A DNA stretch of 64,000 bases from Yoonia sp. (lineage in GTDB: Bacteria > Pseudomonadota > Alphaproteobacteria > Rhodobacterales > Rhodobacteraceae): positions 1 to 64,000 of the forward strand of contig JAGSGF010000006.1 of assembly GCA_023955335.1 (NCBI GenBank). The letters are read 5' to 3'. Both the position numbers and the translations under genes were made by a program. The first letter of the stretch is position 1; the number at the start of each line of letters is the position of its first letter. Shown here one piece after another: positions 17,667-25,905 of the stretch. The notes under the pieces are model-generated. The model was not told where the DNA came from and ran no database searches. It was given only the letters and a program-made list of their open reading frames with translations.

Positions 17667-18536
17667 ATGGCAAAAATTGCATTCCTAGGCTTGGGCGTGA
17701 TGGGCTATCCGATGGCGGGGCATTTGCAGGCTGCGGGCCACGATGTCACTGTGTATAACCGTACGGCCGCCAAAGCGCAGGCATGGGTGGACCAGCATGG
17801 TGGTGCACGTGCCGCGACCCCTGCTCTGGCCGCAAAAGGTGCTGAATTGGTCATGGCGTGCGTCGGCAACGATGACGACCTGCGTTCGGTTTGTCTGGGA
17901 GATGATGGTGCCTTCGCCGGCATGGCTGATGGTGCGCTGTTTGTGGACCACACAACCGTGTCATCCAAGGTAACGCACGAGCTTTATGCCGCCGCGAAAT
18001 CCAAAGGCGTCGGTTTCGTTGATGCGCCAGTGTCAGGCGGACAAGCTGGCGCGGAGAACGGACAGCTGTCAATCATGTGCGGTGGCAACATCGCAGATTA
18101 TGCCCGTGCCGAACCTGTTATGAACACATATGCAAAACTTGTGCGCCGTATTGGCGACAGCGGTGCCGGACAGTTGACCAAAATGGCCAACCAAATCGCC
18201 ATTGCGGGATTGGTTCAGGGGTTATCCGAAGCGCTGCACTTCGCCACCAAAGCCGGCCTTGACGGACGTGATGTGGTCGAGGTTATCAGTCAGGGCGCCG
18301 CTGGCAGCTGGCAGATGGCCAACCGCTATGAGACGATGCTCGATGATCACTTTGAGCATGGATTTGCCGTGGACTGGATGCGCAAAGATCTTGGCATTTG
18401 CCTTGAAACTGCAAATGAAAATGGCGCCAGTCTGCCGGTAACCGCTCTTGTTGATCAATTCTACAAGGACGTCCAAAATATGGGCGGCGGGCGTTGGGAC
18501 ACCTCTGCGTTGTTCAAACGACTTCAACGGACCTAA
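17667..18536 (+). CDS. 3-hydroxyisobutyrate dehydrogenase family reductase (tartronate semialdehyde reductase-like)
   Basis: 289 residues. The N-terminal Rossmann motif AFLGLGVMGYPMAGHLQAAGHDVTVYNRT is the beta-hydroxyacid dehydrogenase signature; the substrate motif VDAPVSGGQAGAENG lies near 118-132 and the catalytic Lys in GQLTKMANQIAIAG near 170. GlxR/GarR enzymes reduce tartronate semialdehyde to glycerate. With the glyoxylate-reductase-like neighbour, a C2/C3 hydroxyacid salvage route is plausible but not proven. It is the last gene of the operon, 21 bases after the preceding stop. Confidence 0.9.
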   Translation: MAKIAFLGLGVMGYPMAGHLQAAGHDVTVYNRTAAKAQAWVDQHGGARAATPALAAKGAELVMACVGNDDDLRSVCLGDDGAFAGMADGALFVDHTTVSSKVTHELYAAAKSKGVGFVDAPVSGGQAGAENGQLSIMCGGNIADYARAEPVMNTYAKLVRRIGDSGAGQLTKMANQIAIAGLVQGLSEALHFATKAGLDGRDVVEVISQGAAGSWQMANRYETMLDDHFEHGFAVDWMRKDLGICLETANENGASLPVTALVDQFYKDVQNMGGGRWDTSALFKRLQRT

Positions 18537-18572
18537 GTCCCTTCGACGCAGGCGCCCTCATGCCGATACATC

Positions 18573-18725
18573 GGTTTGTCCCTCATCGGGTCAGGCCCTG
18601 CAGGCTTGCTGCTACCGCAATTGCTGGCATCGACACCGTTATGATCGACCGCCAGGACCGCGCGTTTAGTAATTGTCGAACAAGCTATGGGGTTGAGGCG
18701 GGGGACTGAACGTGGCTGCGGCGGA
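18573..18725 (+). pseudogene. 4-hydroxybenzoate 3-monooxygenase (PobA)-like remnant
   Basis: One frame encodes LIGSGPAGLLLPQLL, the FAD-binding N-terminus of PobA-type flavoprotein hydroxylases. A second frame continues with AGIDTVMIDRQDRA, the expected next strand, and the first frame then resumes with VIVEQAMGLRRG, comparable to the family's GVLEQ segment. No ATG-led continuous frame exists and the rest of the gene (about 330 codons) is missing. It is short, so the PobA assignment is moderate, but the three pieces occur in the right order and spacing. Confidence 0.5.
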
Positions 18726-19269
18726 TATTCGCGTCCTCGCACGCGGGTTCAGTGAGCGTTATGTCAACAACACACCGATGTCGTCTGCGACCTGCCGCTA
18801 TGGCAAGCTTAGAATTCGATAAACGGTCGGGGCTTGCATGGGCGCGGGCAAGGCTCAAAGGCTCTTAAAAGACATCAAAGACAGCTCAGCTGGGAGCCAC
18901 AGACCGGTGGAAGACTACCGACCCAAGCAGTTAGCCGCAGCAGTTGGTAAGGCCGCGACAAAAACTAAACATGTTTTGACCTAACAAGCTGGAAAGCAGA
19001 CCGTTGCCGTATCACAGCAAAGCAGGAAAAGGGTTCAGAGGGCCAACCACCGGCTACTGGGACGGGCGAGGCGGTTGGCAAAACATTCAGGTCATTGTCG
19101 GCCTTGTCAAAAGACGAGGTCGCGCATTGAATCTTGCTGCGCATCCCGTTCGCGGGCGCGTCGTTCAGCCGGATTTCATCAGAAGCGCTTTTGCCCGAGA
19201 TGGCATTGGCAGAATGGGCCGAGAAAACCAGACGTCTGAAAGCATCTTGATCCAAGTGCGCCAGAAGCG
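18726..19269. other. degraded intergenic region
   Basis: No recognisable gene is seen. A 48-codon plus-strand frame (18838-18984) and a 102-codon TTG-started minus-strand frame (18965-19273, overlapping the ligase stop) have no family resemblance I can name. The stretch follows the PobA-like remnant and may be further decayed coding sequence. Confidence 0.4.
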
Positions 19270-20934
19270 TCAAGCCGAGGCCATCTGACCGCCATCTGCG
19301 TTTTCGGCAATCTCGCGGGCTTTTTCACGCAGGACGAATTTCTGGATCTTTCCAGTCGAGGTGCGTGGGATGGGCATGAAGACAAACTTTCCCGGTACTT
19401 TATAGGGCGCAAGCTGGTCCTTGCACCACGCACGCAGGGTCGCTGCATCTACGGATTGACCTGCCGCGAGTTCCACAAAGGCACAAGGCGTCTCGCCCCA
19501 TTTATCATGTGGCATGGCAACCACTGCGGTGATTTCGACCGCGGGATGACGGTAGAGCGCTTCTTCCACCTCGATAGACGAGATGTTCTCGCCGCCCGAG
19601 ATAATAATATCTTTGGAGCGGTCCTTAAGCTGTATATAGCCGTCAGGATGCCGCACGCCCAGATCGCCAGAGTGGAACCAGCCGCCTTCAAATGCCTCTT
19701 GCGTGGCCTTCGGGTTGCGAAAATACCCTTTCATCACGACATTGCCGCGAAACATCACCTCGCCCATGGTTTTGCCATCACGCGGCACAGGGGCCATGGT
19801 TTCGGGGTCCAGCACATCCAGCCCTTCCAGCGGCAGATAACGGACGCCCTGGCGCGATTTTAGTGCGGCTTGTTCGGCGGATGGCAGATCGGACCAGTCC
19901 CGATGCCAGTCGTTAACCACAGCAGGGCCGTAGGTTTCAGTCAGCCCATAAAGGTGCGTCACATCAAAGCCAGCGGTCTTCATTTCGGCCAACAGCTTTT
20001 CAGGCGGCGGAGCGGCGGCGGTGAAAAACTGCACAGTGCGATCAATGGCGCGTTTCTCGGTGGCAGGGGCCGAAATCATCAGGGACATCACGATCGGAGC
20101 GCCGCACAGATGTGTTACGCCCTCGTCTGCCAATGCGTTCCAAATGGGTTCCGCCCGCACTTGGCGTAGGCAGACATGCGTTCCGATAATCGCCGACAGC
20201 GTCCATGGGAAGCACCAGCCGTTGCAATGAAACATCGGCAAGGTCCACAGGTAGACCGCGTGTTTTGCCATGGATGTGGTCAGCGCGTTGCCCTGCGCCA
20301 AAAGATACGCACCGCGATGATGCGACACGACGCCTTTAGGGTCGCCTGTTGTTCCGGAGGTGTAATTGATCGAAATCGCGTCCCATTCATCCTCGGGCAT
20401 CAGCCACGCGAAATCAGGATCACCGGTGGACAGGAACGCCTCATAGTCCTGCGCTTCAACCGGCATTTTGGCCCCGGTAAATTCAGCGTCATCATATTGG
20501 ATTACCAGTGGCGTTACCGCCGCCAGCATCAGCGCTTCTTGCATCAAAGGCATGAATTCGCGGTCCACGATGACGATTTTGGATCTGGCATGGTCCAACT
20601 GAAACGCGATCACCGACGCATCAAGCCGGGTGTTCACCGAGTGCAGAACCCCGCCACACATGGGAACACCGTAATGGCATTCTAGCATTGCAGGTGTGTT
20701 GGCCAGCAACGCCGAGACGGTGTCTCCGCGCGCTATGTCATGTTGCGTTAATGCAGACGCCAGCTGCCGCGAGCGTGCGTAAAATTCCGCGTAATTGCGC
20801 CGCAACGCGCCATGTACGATCGCTGTGTGGTTGGGAAACACCGAGGCCGCGCGTTCCAGAAAAGTCAGCGGCGTGAGCGGTTGATGGTTCGCCGCGTTGC
20901 GGTCAAGATCGGTGTTGTAAGGATTGGCGTTCAT
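19270..20934 (-). CDS. AMP-forming acyl-CoA synthetase (DmdB-like)
   Basis: 554 residues from MNANPYNTDL; a frame extending 29 codons upstream overlaps the crotonase gene and is rejected. The ANL fold is clear: YTSGTTGDPKGV (P-loop, about 178-189), HLYGLTETYGP (about 313), GGWFHSGDLGVRHPDGYIQLKDRSKDIIISGGENISS (hinge, about 405-440) and the catalytic Lys in STGKIQK near the C-terminus. It resembles the short/medium-chain ligase group that includes the methylmercaptopropionate-CoA ligase DmdB. It is adjacent to an ECHDC3-like crotonase and near a DmdA-like demethylase, but sequence alone does not fix the acid. Confidence 0.88.
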   Translation of the reverse strand: MNANPYNTDLDRNAANHQPLTPLTFLERAASVFPNHTAIVHGALRRNYAEFYARSRQLASALTQHDIARGDTVSALLANTPAMLECHYGVPMCGGVLHSVNTRLDASVIAFQLDHARSKIVIVDREFMPLMQEALMLAAVTPLVIQYDDAEFTGAKMPVEAQDYEAFLSTGDPDFAWLMPEDEWDAISINYTSGTTGDPKGVVSHHRGAYLLAQGNALTTSMAKHAVYLWTLPMFHCNGWCFPWTLSAIIGTHVCLRQVRAEPIWNALADEGVTHLCGAPIVMSLMISAPATEKRAIDRTVQFFTAAAPPPEKLLAEMKTAGFDVTHLYGLTETYGPAVVNDWHRDWSDLPSAEQAALKSRQGVRYLPLEGLDVLDPETMAPVPRDGKTMGEVMFRGNVVMKGYFRNPKATQEAFEGGWFHSGDLGVRHPDGYIQLKDRSKDIIISGGENISSIEVEEALYRHPAVEITAVVAMPHDKWGETPCAFVELAAGQSVDAATLRAWCKDQLAPYKVPGKFVFMPIPRTSTGKIQKFVLREKAREIAENADGGQMASA

Positions 20935-20938
20935 GAGG

Positions 20939-21739
20939 TCAGGCGTCCTGCCATTGGGGGGTGCGTTTTGCGATGAAGGCGCCGATGCCCTCTTCGGCGT
21001 CACGAGCCAGCATATTATCAACCATCACACCCGAGGCATAATCGTAAGCATTGACCAAAGTCATTTCTCGCTGTGCGTAGTAGGCACGTTTCCCTGTTGC
21101 CAGTGTCATGCTGGACTTTGACGCAATCTTACGTGCCATTTCCATCGTTGCATCCTGTAGCATCTGGGGGTCAACGGCGCGGTTCACAAGACCGATTTCA
21201 GCAGCACGCGCAGCAGAGGTCATATCGCCCGTCAGCAGCATTTCCATCGCGTGTTTGTCGGCCACATTGCGCGACAGGGCCACCATAGGTGTTGAACAGA
21301 ACAGCCCGATGTGAACGCCCGGCGTGCTGAACTGCGCTGTGTCCGCCGCGATGGCCAGATCACAACTTGCAACCAGCTGGCAGCCCGCCGCCGTGGCCAC
21401 ACCCGTGACCTCGGCAATGACGGGCTTGGGGCAATTCACGATGCCCTGCATCACGCCCGAGCACAGGGACATCACTTTGGCAAAATAGGCTTTGCCGCCA
21501 TCGTCGTGCGAACGCCCTGCCGTCATTTCCTTCAGATCATGGCCCGCACAAAACGCAGGCCCGTTGGCCGCCAGAATGATCACCCGCACCGCTGCGTCTG
21601 ATCCTGCATCAGCGAAGGCTGTGCCCAATTCGGCCAGCATTGCCTCGGATAAGGCGTTGCGCCGCCCCACATCGTTCAGGGTCAGGCGCAGAATGCCATT
21701 GGCGTCCAGATCGCGGAGCAGGATATCACTTGTTGTCAC
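20939..21739 (-). CDS. crotonase family protein, ECHDC3-like
   Basis: 266 residues of the enoyl-CoA hydratase fold: NALSEAMLAELG near 28, PAFCAGHDLKEM near 61 (oxyanion hole) and ATAAGCQLVASCDLAIA near 113-130. The two glutamates that crotonase hydratases use are replaced: Gln in GCQL and Gly in FSTPGVHIGLF. The pattern GLFCSTPMVALSR and the C-terminus GIGAFIAKRTPQW match the ECHDC3 group, whose activity is not settled. It lies five bases upstream of the ligase start and presumably acts with it, but classical hydration is doubtful. Confidence 0.85.
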   Translation of the reverse strand: MTTSDILLRDLDANGILRLTLNDVGRRNALSEAMLAELGTAFADAGSDAAVRVIILAANGPAFCAGHDLKEMTAGRSHDDGGKAYFAKVMSLCSGVMQGIVNCPKPVIAEVTGVATAAGCQLVASCDLAIAADTAQFSTPGVHIGLFCSTPMVALSRNVADKHAMEMLLTGDMTSAARAAEIGLVNRAVDPQMLQDATMEMARKIASKSSMTLATGKRAYYAQREMTLVNAYDYASGVMVDNMLARDAEEGIGAFIAKRTPQWQDA

Positions 21740-21760
21740 GGGGCAGATCCTTTTCGGGGT

Positions 21761-22210
21761 CTAAAGTATGTTGATTTCGACACTGTCAGCCAAGGTATTG
21801 GCGATAAAGCAATAGCGGTGCGCGCGGTCTTGCATTTGTGCCAATTCCTCCGCATTCACCGAAAATCCGGTATCAAAACGCACCACAGGACGGAGGTCGA
21901 TCCGTGTCACGGACATCTGGCCTTTGGGATTTTTACCCAAATGCGCTTCTGCGTAGTCGTGATAGCTTGCCACCGGCCAGCCTGCTTTGGCAGCCAGCGC
22001 CAGAAACGTCATCATATGACAACTGGACAGGGCCGAGGCCAGCGCCTGTTCGGGATTGGTATTTTCCGGATCTCCGCCCCAATCAGGGGCGGAGTCGACG
22101 AGTAGGTCATACTGGCTATTGTACTGCACCGTATGCTCATTCGAATAGGCGCCTGTTTGCAGAACAGGTACAGCGCGCTGCCAATGCAGTGCAATCGCGA
22201 GATTAGACAT
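21761..22210 (-). CDS. OsmC family protein
   Basis: 149 residues. Family features are the NPEQALASALSSCHMMTFLALAAKAG segment with the reactive Cys near residue 64, and a C-terminal HRYCFIANTLADSVEI with the second Cys near 134. OsmC/Ohr proteins are thiol peroxidases that remove organic hydroperoxides. The ANTL..SVEI ending fits OsmC-like rather than Ohr. It starts 27 bases after the DmdA-like gene stop and stops 21 bases before the crotonase start, so it lies inside the same minus-strand unit. Confidence 0.88.
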   Translation of the reverse strand: MSNLAIALHWQRAVPVLQTGAYSNEHTVQYNSQYDLLVDSAPDWGGDPENTNPEQALASALSSCHMMTFLALAAKAGWPVASYHDYAEAHLGKNPKGQMSVTRIDLRPVVRFDTGFSVNAEELAQMQDRAHRYCFIANTLADSVEINIL

Positions 22211-22237
22211 AGTTGTAGCCCTTACTTAGCTGCGCTT

Positions 22238-23395
22238 TCAGGCGGCAGCGATGGATTTCTTAGGGTCATAGAACGGACGGTCCACAATGATGGCATCGAC
22301 TGCTCCCTCTTCGTTGACGACGCCCGATCTGTTCACAACCTGAACTGTTGCGCCCAGGTTGGCGTGCGCTACGTCGACAATCGCTAGCGCGATGTTCTGC
22401 TTGAGCCGGGGGGAATAGACAGCTGATGTCACTTTGCCAATCACTTCGCCGTCTTTTTTGATACGCCAGAAAGACGTGTTCGGTCCATTGAGCGGATCAC
22501 CTTCCAAGATCAAACCGATCTGCTTACGGCTCACGCCTTCTTTTTGGATCCGGCGCAGAGCGGCTTTGCCAATGAAGTCAGCGTCCATGTCAAGGTTTAC
22601 AAGACGGTCAAACCCGAGCTCATAGGGGTTCGTCTCAGCATCTGCATCCGCATGATACGAAAGCATCCCGCCTTCGATGCGGCGGATCGTCGACGTGTGG
22701 CCCGGCTTGAGGCCATGGGCCATGCCAGCTGCCATGATCCGCTCCCACAGTGCATCGCCGCAAGTGCCATCGCGCAAGTACAGCTCGTAGCCCAGTTCGC
22801 TTGACCAGCCTGTACGTGAAATGATGAGCGGGATACCGTCAAGCTCGACCTCGCGCAGCCAGTAGTATTTGAGATCCCAAATGCTTTCGCCAAAGAGCTC
22901 TTGCATGATCAGGCCAGATTTCGGGCCCTGCAATTGCAGCGGGGACACGTCAGGCTCGCTGATTGTAACATCAAGACCAGAGTTTACAGCCACGCCCTGC
23001 GCCCACAGCAAGATGTCACTGTCTGCCAGTGAAATCCAGAAGTGGTTTTCTGCTAGGCGCAACAGGATAGGGTCATTCAAAATGCCGCCATCAGCATTGG
23101 TGATCAGGATATATTTGCACTGACCCACGGCCATCTTTGAAAGATCGCGGCATGTCAGCAGCTGGGTGAATTTCGCGGCATCCGGCCCAGTGATCTCAAC
23201 CTGACGTTCAACTGCAACATCGCACAGGATCGCATCGTTTACGAGGTTCCAGAAGTTCTGCTCAGGGTCCCCGAAATCACGTGGAATATACATGTGGTTA
23301 TAAACCGAATAGCCTTGGGCGCCCCAACGCACTGTTGCGTCGAAATAAGGGGACTTGCGGATCTGTGTGCCGAAACCGAAATCATCTGCTTGCAT
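22238..23395 (-). CDS. DmdA-like GcvT-family demethylase (THF-dependent)
   Basis: 385 residues of the aminomethyltransferase/DmdA family: GAQGYSVYNHMYIPRDFGDPEQNFW (about 26-50), CDVAVERQVEITGPDA, DGGILNDPILLRL, SLADSDILLW, PLQLQGPKSG, ISRTGWSSELGYELYL and RRIEGGMLSYHADAD. DmdA transfers a methyl from DMSP to tetrahydrofolate, and VYNHM, QGPKS and the GGLLSY-type motif agree with it. SSELGYELYL replaces the SKQGG(Y/F)E(V/I)Y of DmdA proteins I recall, so a different methylated substrate is possible. Its neighbours (acyl-CoA ligase, crotonase, Lrp regulator) recall the DMSP demethylation pathway. Confidence 0.75.
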   Translation of the reverse strand: MQADDFGFGTQIRKSPYFDATVRWGAQGYSVYNHMYIPRDFGDPEQNFWNLVNDAILCDVAVERQVEITGPDAAKFTQLLTCRDLSKMAVGQCKYILITNADGGILNDPILLRLAENHFWISLADSDILLWAQGVAVNSGLDVTISEPDVSPLQLQGPKSGLIMQELFGESIWDLKYYWLREVELDGIPLIISRTGWSSELGYELYLRDGTCGDALWERIMAAGMAHGLKPGHTSTIRRIEGGMLSYHADADAETNPYELGFDRLVNLDMDADFIGKAALRRIQKEGVSRKQIGLILEGDPLNGPNTSFWRIKKDGEVIGKVTSAVYSPRLKQNIALAIVDVAHANLGATVQVVNRSGVVNEEGAVDAIIVDRPFYDPKKSIAAA

Positions 23396-23487
23396 TGGAA
23401 CTTCCTCCCGTTTTGTCTGTGATCTCCGAGATCTAAGACTGTCAAAATCTGCCCAAGATGTAGTCCGAGACGAAGCGCAAATGTGGA

Positions 23488-23501
23488 CTGAAAATTTTCA
23501 G
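23488..23501. promoter_or_regulatory. 14-bp perfect palindrome upstream of the DmdA-like gene
   Basis: CTGAAAATTTTCAG, perfectly symmetric and AT-centred, 93 bases upstream of the DmdA-like start and 59 bases after the Lrp stop. AT-rich dyads of this kind are typical Lrp/AsnC operators. The assignment to the adjacent regulator is inference. Confidence 0.45.
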
Positions 23502-23559
23502 TTGCGAGACCGAGCAGGCTATTTTTACAACTCGGATAAGACCGTTTGGGCTTTGAAGC

Positions 23560-24051
23560 CTATTTGGGGTTTCTCGCGGCCAGCTTTGAAATGTTTGGCA
23601 AGCTTGATTTGACCTGCCGAGTCGCAAAGTGCGTCATGTAGCGGTCGATCCCCAGATCTTCCGAATGAAACGCTTCCATCAGGTCCTGAAACGCGACCAG
23701 GCTTGGGCTGATGACTTTCATGATGTAATCGACGCCGCCGCCCGTGGCGATGCATTCCGTGATCTCGTCTTGGCTGTTGATAAATGCCTCGAAACGGTCG
23801 AAATCAGCCTTTCTGTGGCGGCCCAAGGACACCGTCACAATCACTTGGGCAAAATCCGCCAGTTGCCCCAACGCGATATCGGCATGGTAACCTCGGATGA
23901 GCCCCGCAGCTTTTAACCGGCCCAGTCGTGCCCAGCACGGCGTCGCAGAGATGCTGCATAACTCAGCCAGCTTGATTTTGCTCAGTTGGCCATGTTGCTG
24001 CACTGCACTGAGAATGCGAATGTCTGTCGCATCAAGAACAATTCTCTTCAT
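23560..24051 (-). CDS. Lrp/AsnC family transcriptional regulator
   Basis: 163 residues. The N-terminal helix-turn-helix (LDATDIRILSAVQQHGQLSKIKLAELCSISATPCWARLGRLKAAGLIRGYHADI, about 6-60) is followed by the RAM/ligand-binding domain (about 68-145) with ITECIATGGGVDYIMKVISPSLVAFQDLM. It sits immediately upstream of the DmdA-like operon in the same orientation, and is the obvious candidate to control it, perhaps through the palindrome at 23488. The ligand is unknown. Confidence 0.9.
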   Translation of the reverse strand: MKRIVLDATDIRILSAVQQHGQLSKIKLAELCSISATPCWARLGRLKAAGLIRGYHADIALGQLADFAQVIVTVSLGRHRKADFDRFEAFINSQDEITECIATGGGVDYIMKVISPSLVAFQDLMEAFHSEDLGIDRYMTHFATRQVKSSLPNISKLAARNPK

Positions 24052-24494
24052 TCAGTCGATCTTTCATTTCATCAGCACAGGGACAAATGGTGCAGCGCTG
24101 TTCGCCACTTTAGGCTCTGGTTATCGTAAAACTCTTGGACTGGTCGCCAGTTTTGCGACAAAAACCGTCGCGCACACGTCCAATTATGCGCGATGAAGTG
24201 CCAGACAGGCAACTTTGGCCGTCCGGCAACAAAATGTCGCGGCCAGTACATTTCAGCAATGACTATACTTTCTGAACGCAAGCTTTCGCGAAACTTACGT
24301 CGCAGGTGTCCCAGCAGAGCAAGTCAAAGAGAGACTGGGTGCAGCGTGGTATTAGTGGGTCCGCAGTCCATCGGCATCCACCCGAAGATGGCGATGATCT
24401 ATCGCGTCAAAGTGTCGGTGCTGATCAATCGACTGAGCGACTAAGACAGCATGCCTGAGGCGAAGGAAGCCCTGCGCGCGTTGATCGAACGCAT

Positions 24495-24502
24495 CGAACT
24501 TC
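24495..24502. repeat. left target-site duplication (CGAACTTC)
   Basis: An identical 8-bp copy lies at 25898-25905, directly outside the two inverted repeats. Eight to nine base duplications are the norm for the IS256 family. Confidence 0.85.
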
Positions 24503-24529
24503 GAGATATCGCTAAAAGTTGGTGATGGC
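24503..24529 (+). repeat. IS256 left inverted repeat
   Basis: Begins GAGATATCGC and ends AAAGTTGGTGATGGC; pairs with the right repeat at 21 of 27 positions. Confidence 0.8.
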
Positions 24530-24561
24530 CCCTGAGGGGCGACAGCCCCTGAGGGGCGACA
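24528..24561 (+). repeat. 17-bp perfect tandem duplication inside the IS left end
   Basis: Two adjacent copies of GCCCCTGAGGGGCGACA. Each contains the dyad GCCCCTGAGGGGC, so two small hairpins could form. It lies between the left inverted repeat and the transposase start (24615). It may be a replication slip or a subterminal transposase-binding repeat. Confidence 0.7.
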
Positions 24562-24614
24562 TATCATGGCGTTGTTCACGCGCCGCAATTCTCGAAGAGA
24601 AAAGGATATGCCAC

Positions 24615-25866
24615 ATGACGACAAATACCATTACGCAGCTGAGCGATCCACAGGGATTTTCGCCTGATCCACTAACGGATCTGCTACGATCGGGCGCGCA
24701 GCGTCTGATTGAGCAAGCGGTTGAGGCCGAACTTTCAGTTCTGTTGGAGGCCTATGCATCTGAGAAAACGGACGACGGTCGTGCGCGACTGGTGCGCCAC
24801 GGTCACCTGCCGGAACGCGAGGTCATTACCGGGATCGGCGCGGTGCCGGTCAAAGTGCCGCGCGTGCGGGACCGGGGCGATGCCGCTGAGAAAATCCGGT
24901 TTACCTCGACAATCCTGCCACCATATTTGCGCAAGGCCAAATCCATCGAGGAGCTGCTGCCCTGGCTGTATCTCAAAGGCATTTCCACTGGGGATTTCCA
25001 TGAAGCACTCGCAGCTCTTCTTAGCCCGAACGCCGCGGGGCTGTCATTGACGACGATATCGCGGCGTTCGGGCCGACTGGTGGACCGAGTACGATCGCTG
25101 GCAACGGCGCGATCTCAGCACGCGGCGGTTCGTCTACATCTGGGCGCACGGCGTCTACTTCCGCCCGCGAATGGCTGAGGAAAAACAATGTGTTCTGGTG
25201 TTGATCGGCGCAGATGAGTGGGGCCGTAAAGAGATCATCGGTCTTGCTGATGGCTATCGCGAAAGCACCCAGAGTTGGCGAGAGCTACTGCTCGATTTGC
25301 AGCGGCGTGGCCTTTCCCATGCCCCCGATCTTGCCATTGGGGATGGTGCTTTGGGGTTCTGGCACGCGCTGCGCGAAGTTTTTGGGGCCACGAAAGAACA
25401 GCGCTGTTGGTTCCACAAGACCGGCAATGTTCTGAACGCGATGCCGAAGTCGGTTCAGGCCAAAGCGAAGCGACATCTGCACGACATATGGAAGGCTGAG
25501 ACGCGCGTGGATGCCGAGGCCGCTTTTGACTTCTTCGTCACAACCTACGGTGTGAAATACGACAAAGCCGTGGGGAAACTGACCAAAGATCGTCATGTCC
25601 TCTTGGCCTTCTATGACTTCCCGGCCGAGCATTGGAAACATGTCCGAACCACGAACCCAATTGAAAGCACCTTTGCCACCGTCCGACATCGCACAGGGAC
25701 AACCAAAGGATGTCTCAGTCGCAAAACTGGCCTTGCCATGGCGTTCAAACTGATGATGTCAGCCCAAACCAAATGGCGAAAGCTCGACGGCGCAAACCGC
25801 ATGCCTGAGATCATCGAAGGGATTGCATTCAAGGACGGGATCAAACAACTTAGCCAAGCCGCCTGA
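24615..25866 (+). pseudogene. IS256-family transposase, frameshifted
   Basis: The start at MTTNTITQLS follows AAAGGATATGCCAC. The first frame runs through LLRSGAQRLIEQAVEAEL, VPVKVPRVRDRG and LPWLYLKGISTGDFHEAL to GLSLTTISR. Between about 25064 and 25072 the frame shifts by one base, and the other frame continues with ADWWTEYDRWQRRDL to the C-terminus. The mutator DDE residues are partly kept (Asp in IGDGALGFW, Glu in TTNPIEST), but the first aspartate of the usual WADGVYF motif reads WAHGVYF (CAC at 25147-25149). Both defects argue for an inactive copy. Confidence 0.88.
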
Positions 25867-25870
25867 TCAC

Positions 25871-25897
25871 GCCGTCACCAACTTTCGGGCATAGCTC
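25871..25897 (+). repeat. IS256 right inverted repeat
   Basis: Begins GCCGTCACCAACTTTCGGGC at 25871; its reverse complement matches the left repeat at 21 of 27 positions. Confidence 0.8.
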
Positions 25898-25905
25898 CGA
25901 ACTTC
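25898..25905. repeat. right target-site duplication (CGAACTTC)
   Basis: Identical to 24495-24502. The recombinase remnant resumes in frame immediately after it. Confidence 0.85.

Larger units (their letters stand above)
24503..25897 (+). mobile_element. IS256-family insertion sequence, 1395 bp
   Basis: The element is bounded by imperfect inverted repeats of 27 bp (24503-24529 and the reverse complement of 25871-25897; 21 of 27 positions match, with AAAGTTGGTGA in both) and by an 8-bp direct duplication CGAACTTC. It contains one IS256 (mutator-type) transposase gene split by a frameshift. It is inserted in the C-terminal part of a serine-recombinase remnant. The ends and target duplication are intact while the transposase is damaged, so it is probably immobile unless helped in trans. 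Confidence 0.88.

Noticed and set aside
24528-24561. Possible CRISPR repeat
   Set aside because: There are only two copies, directly adjacent without a spacer, and they lie inside an IS element.
25056-25075. Programmed frameshift in the transposase
   Set aside because: No slippery heptamer (A- or T-run) is present at the shift, IS256 transposases are normally a single frame, and the catalytic Asp is also changed; decay is the better explanation.
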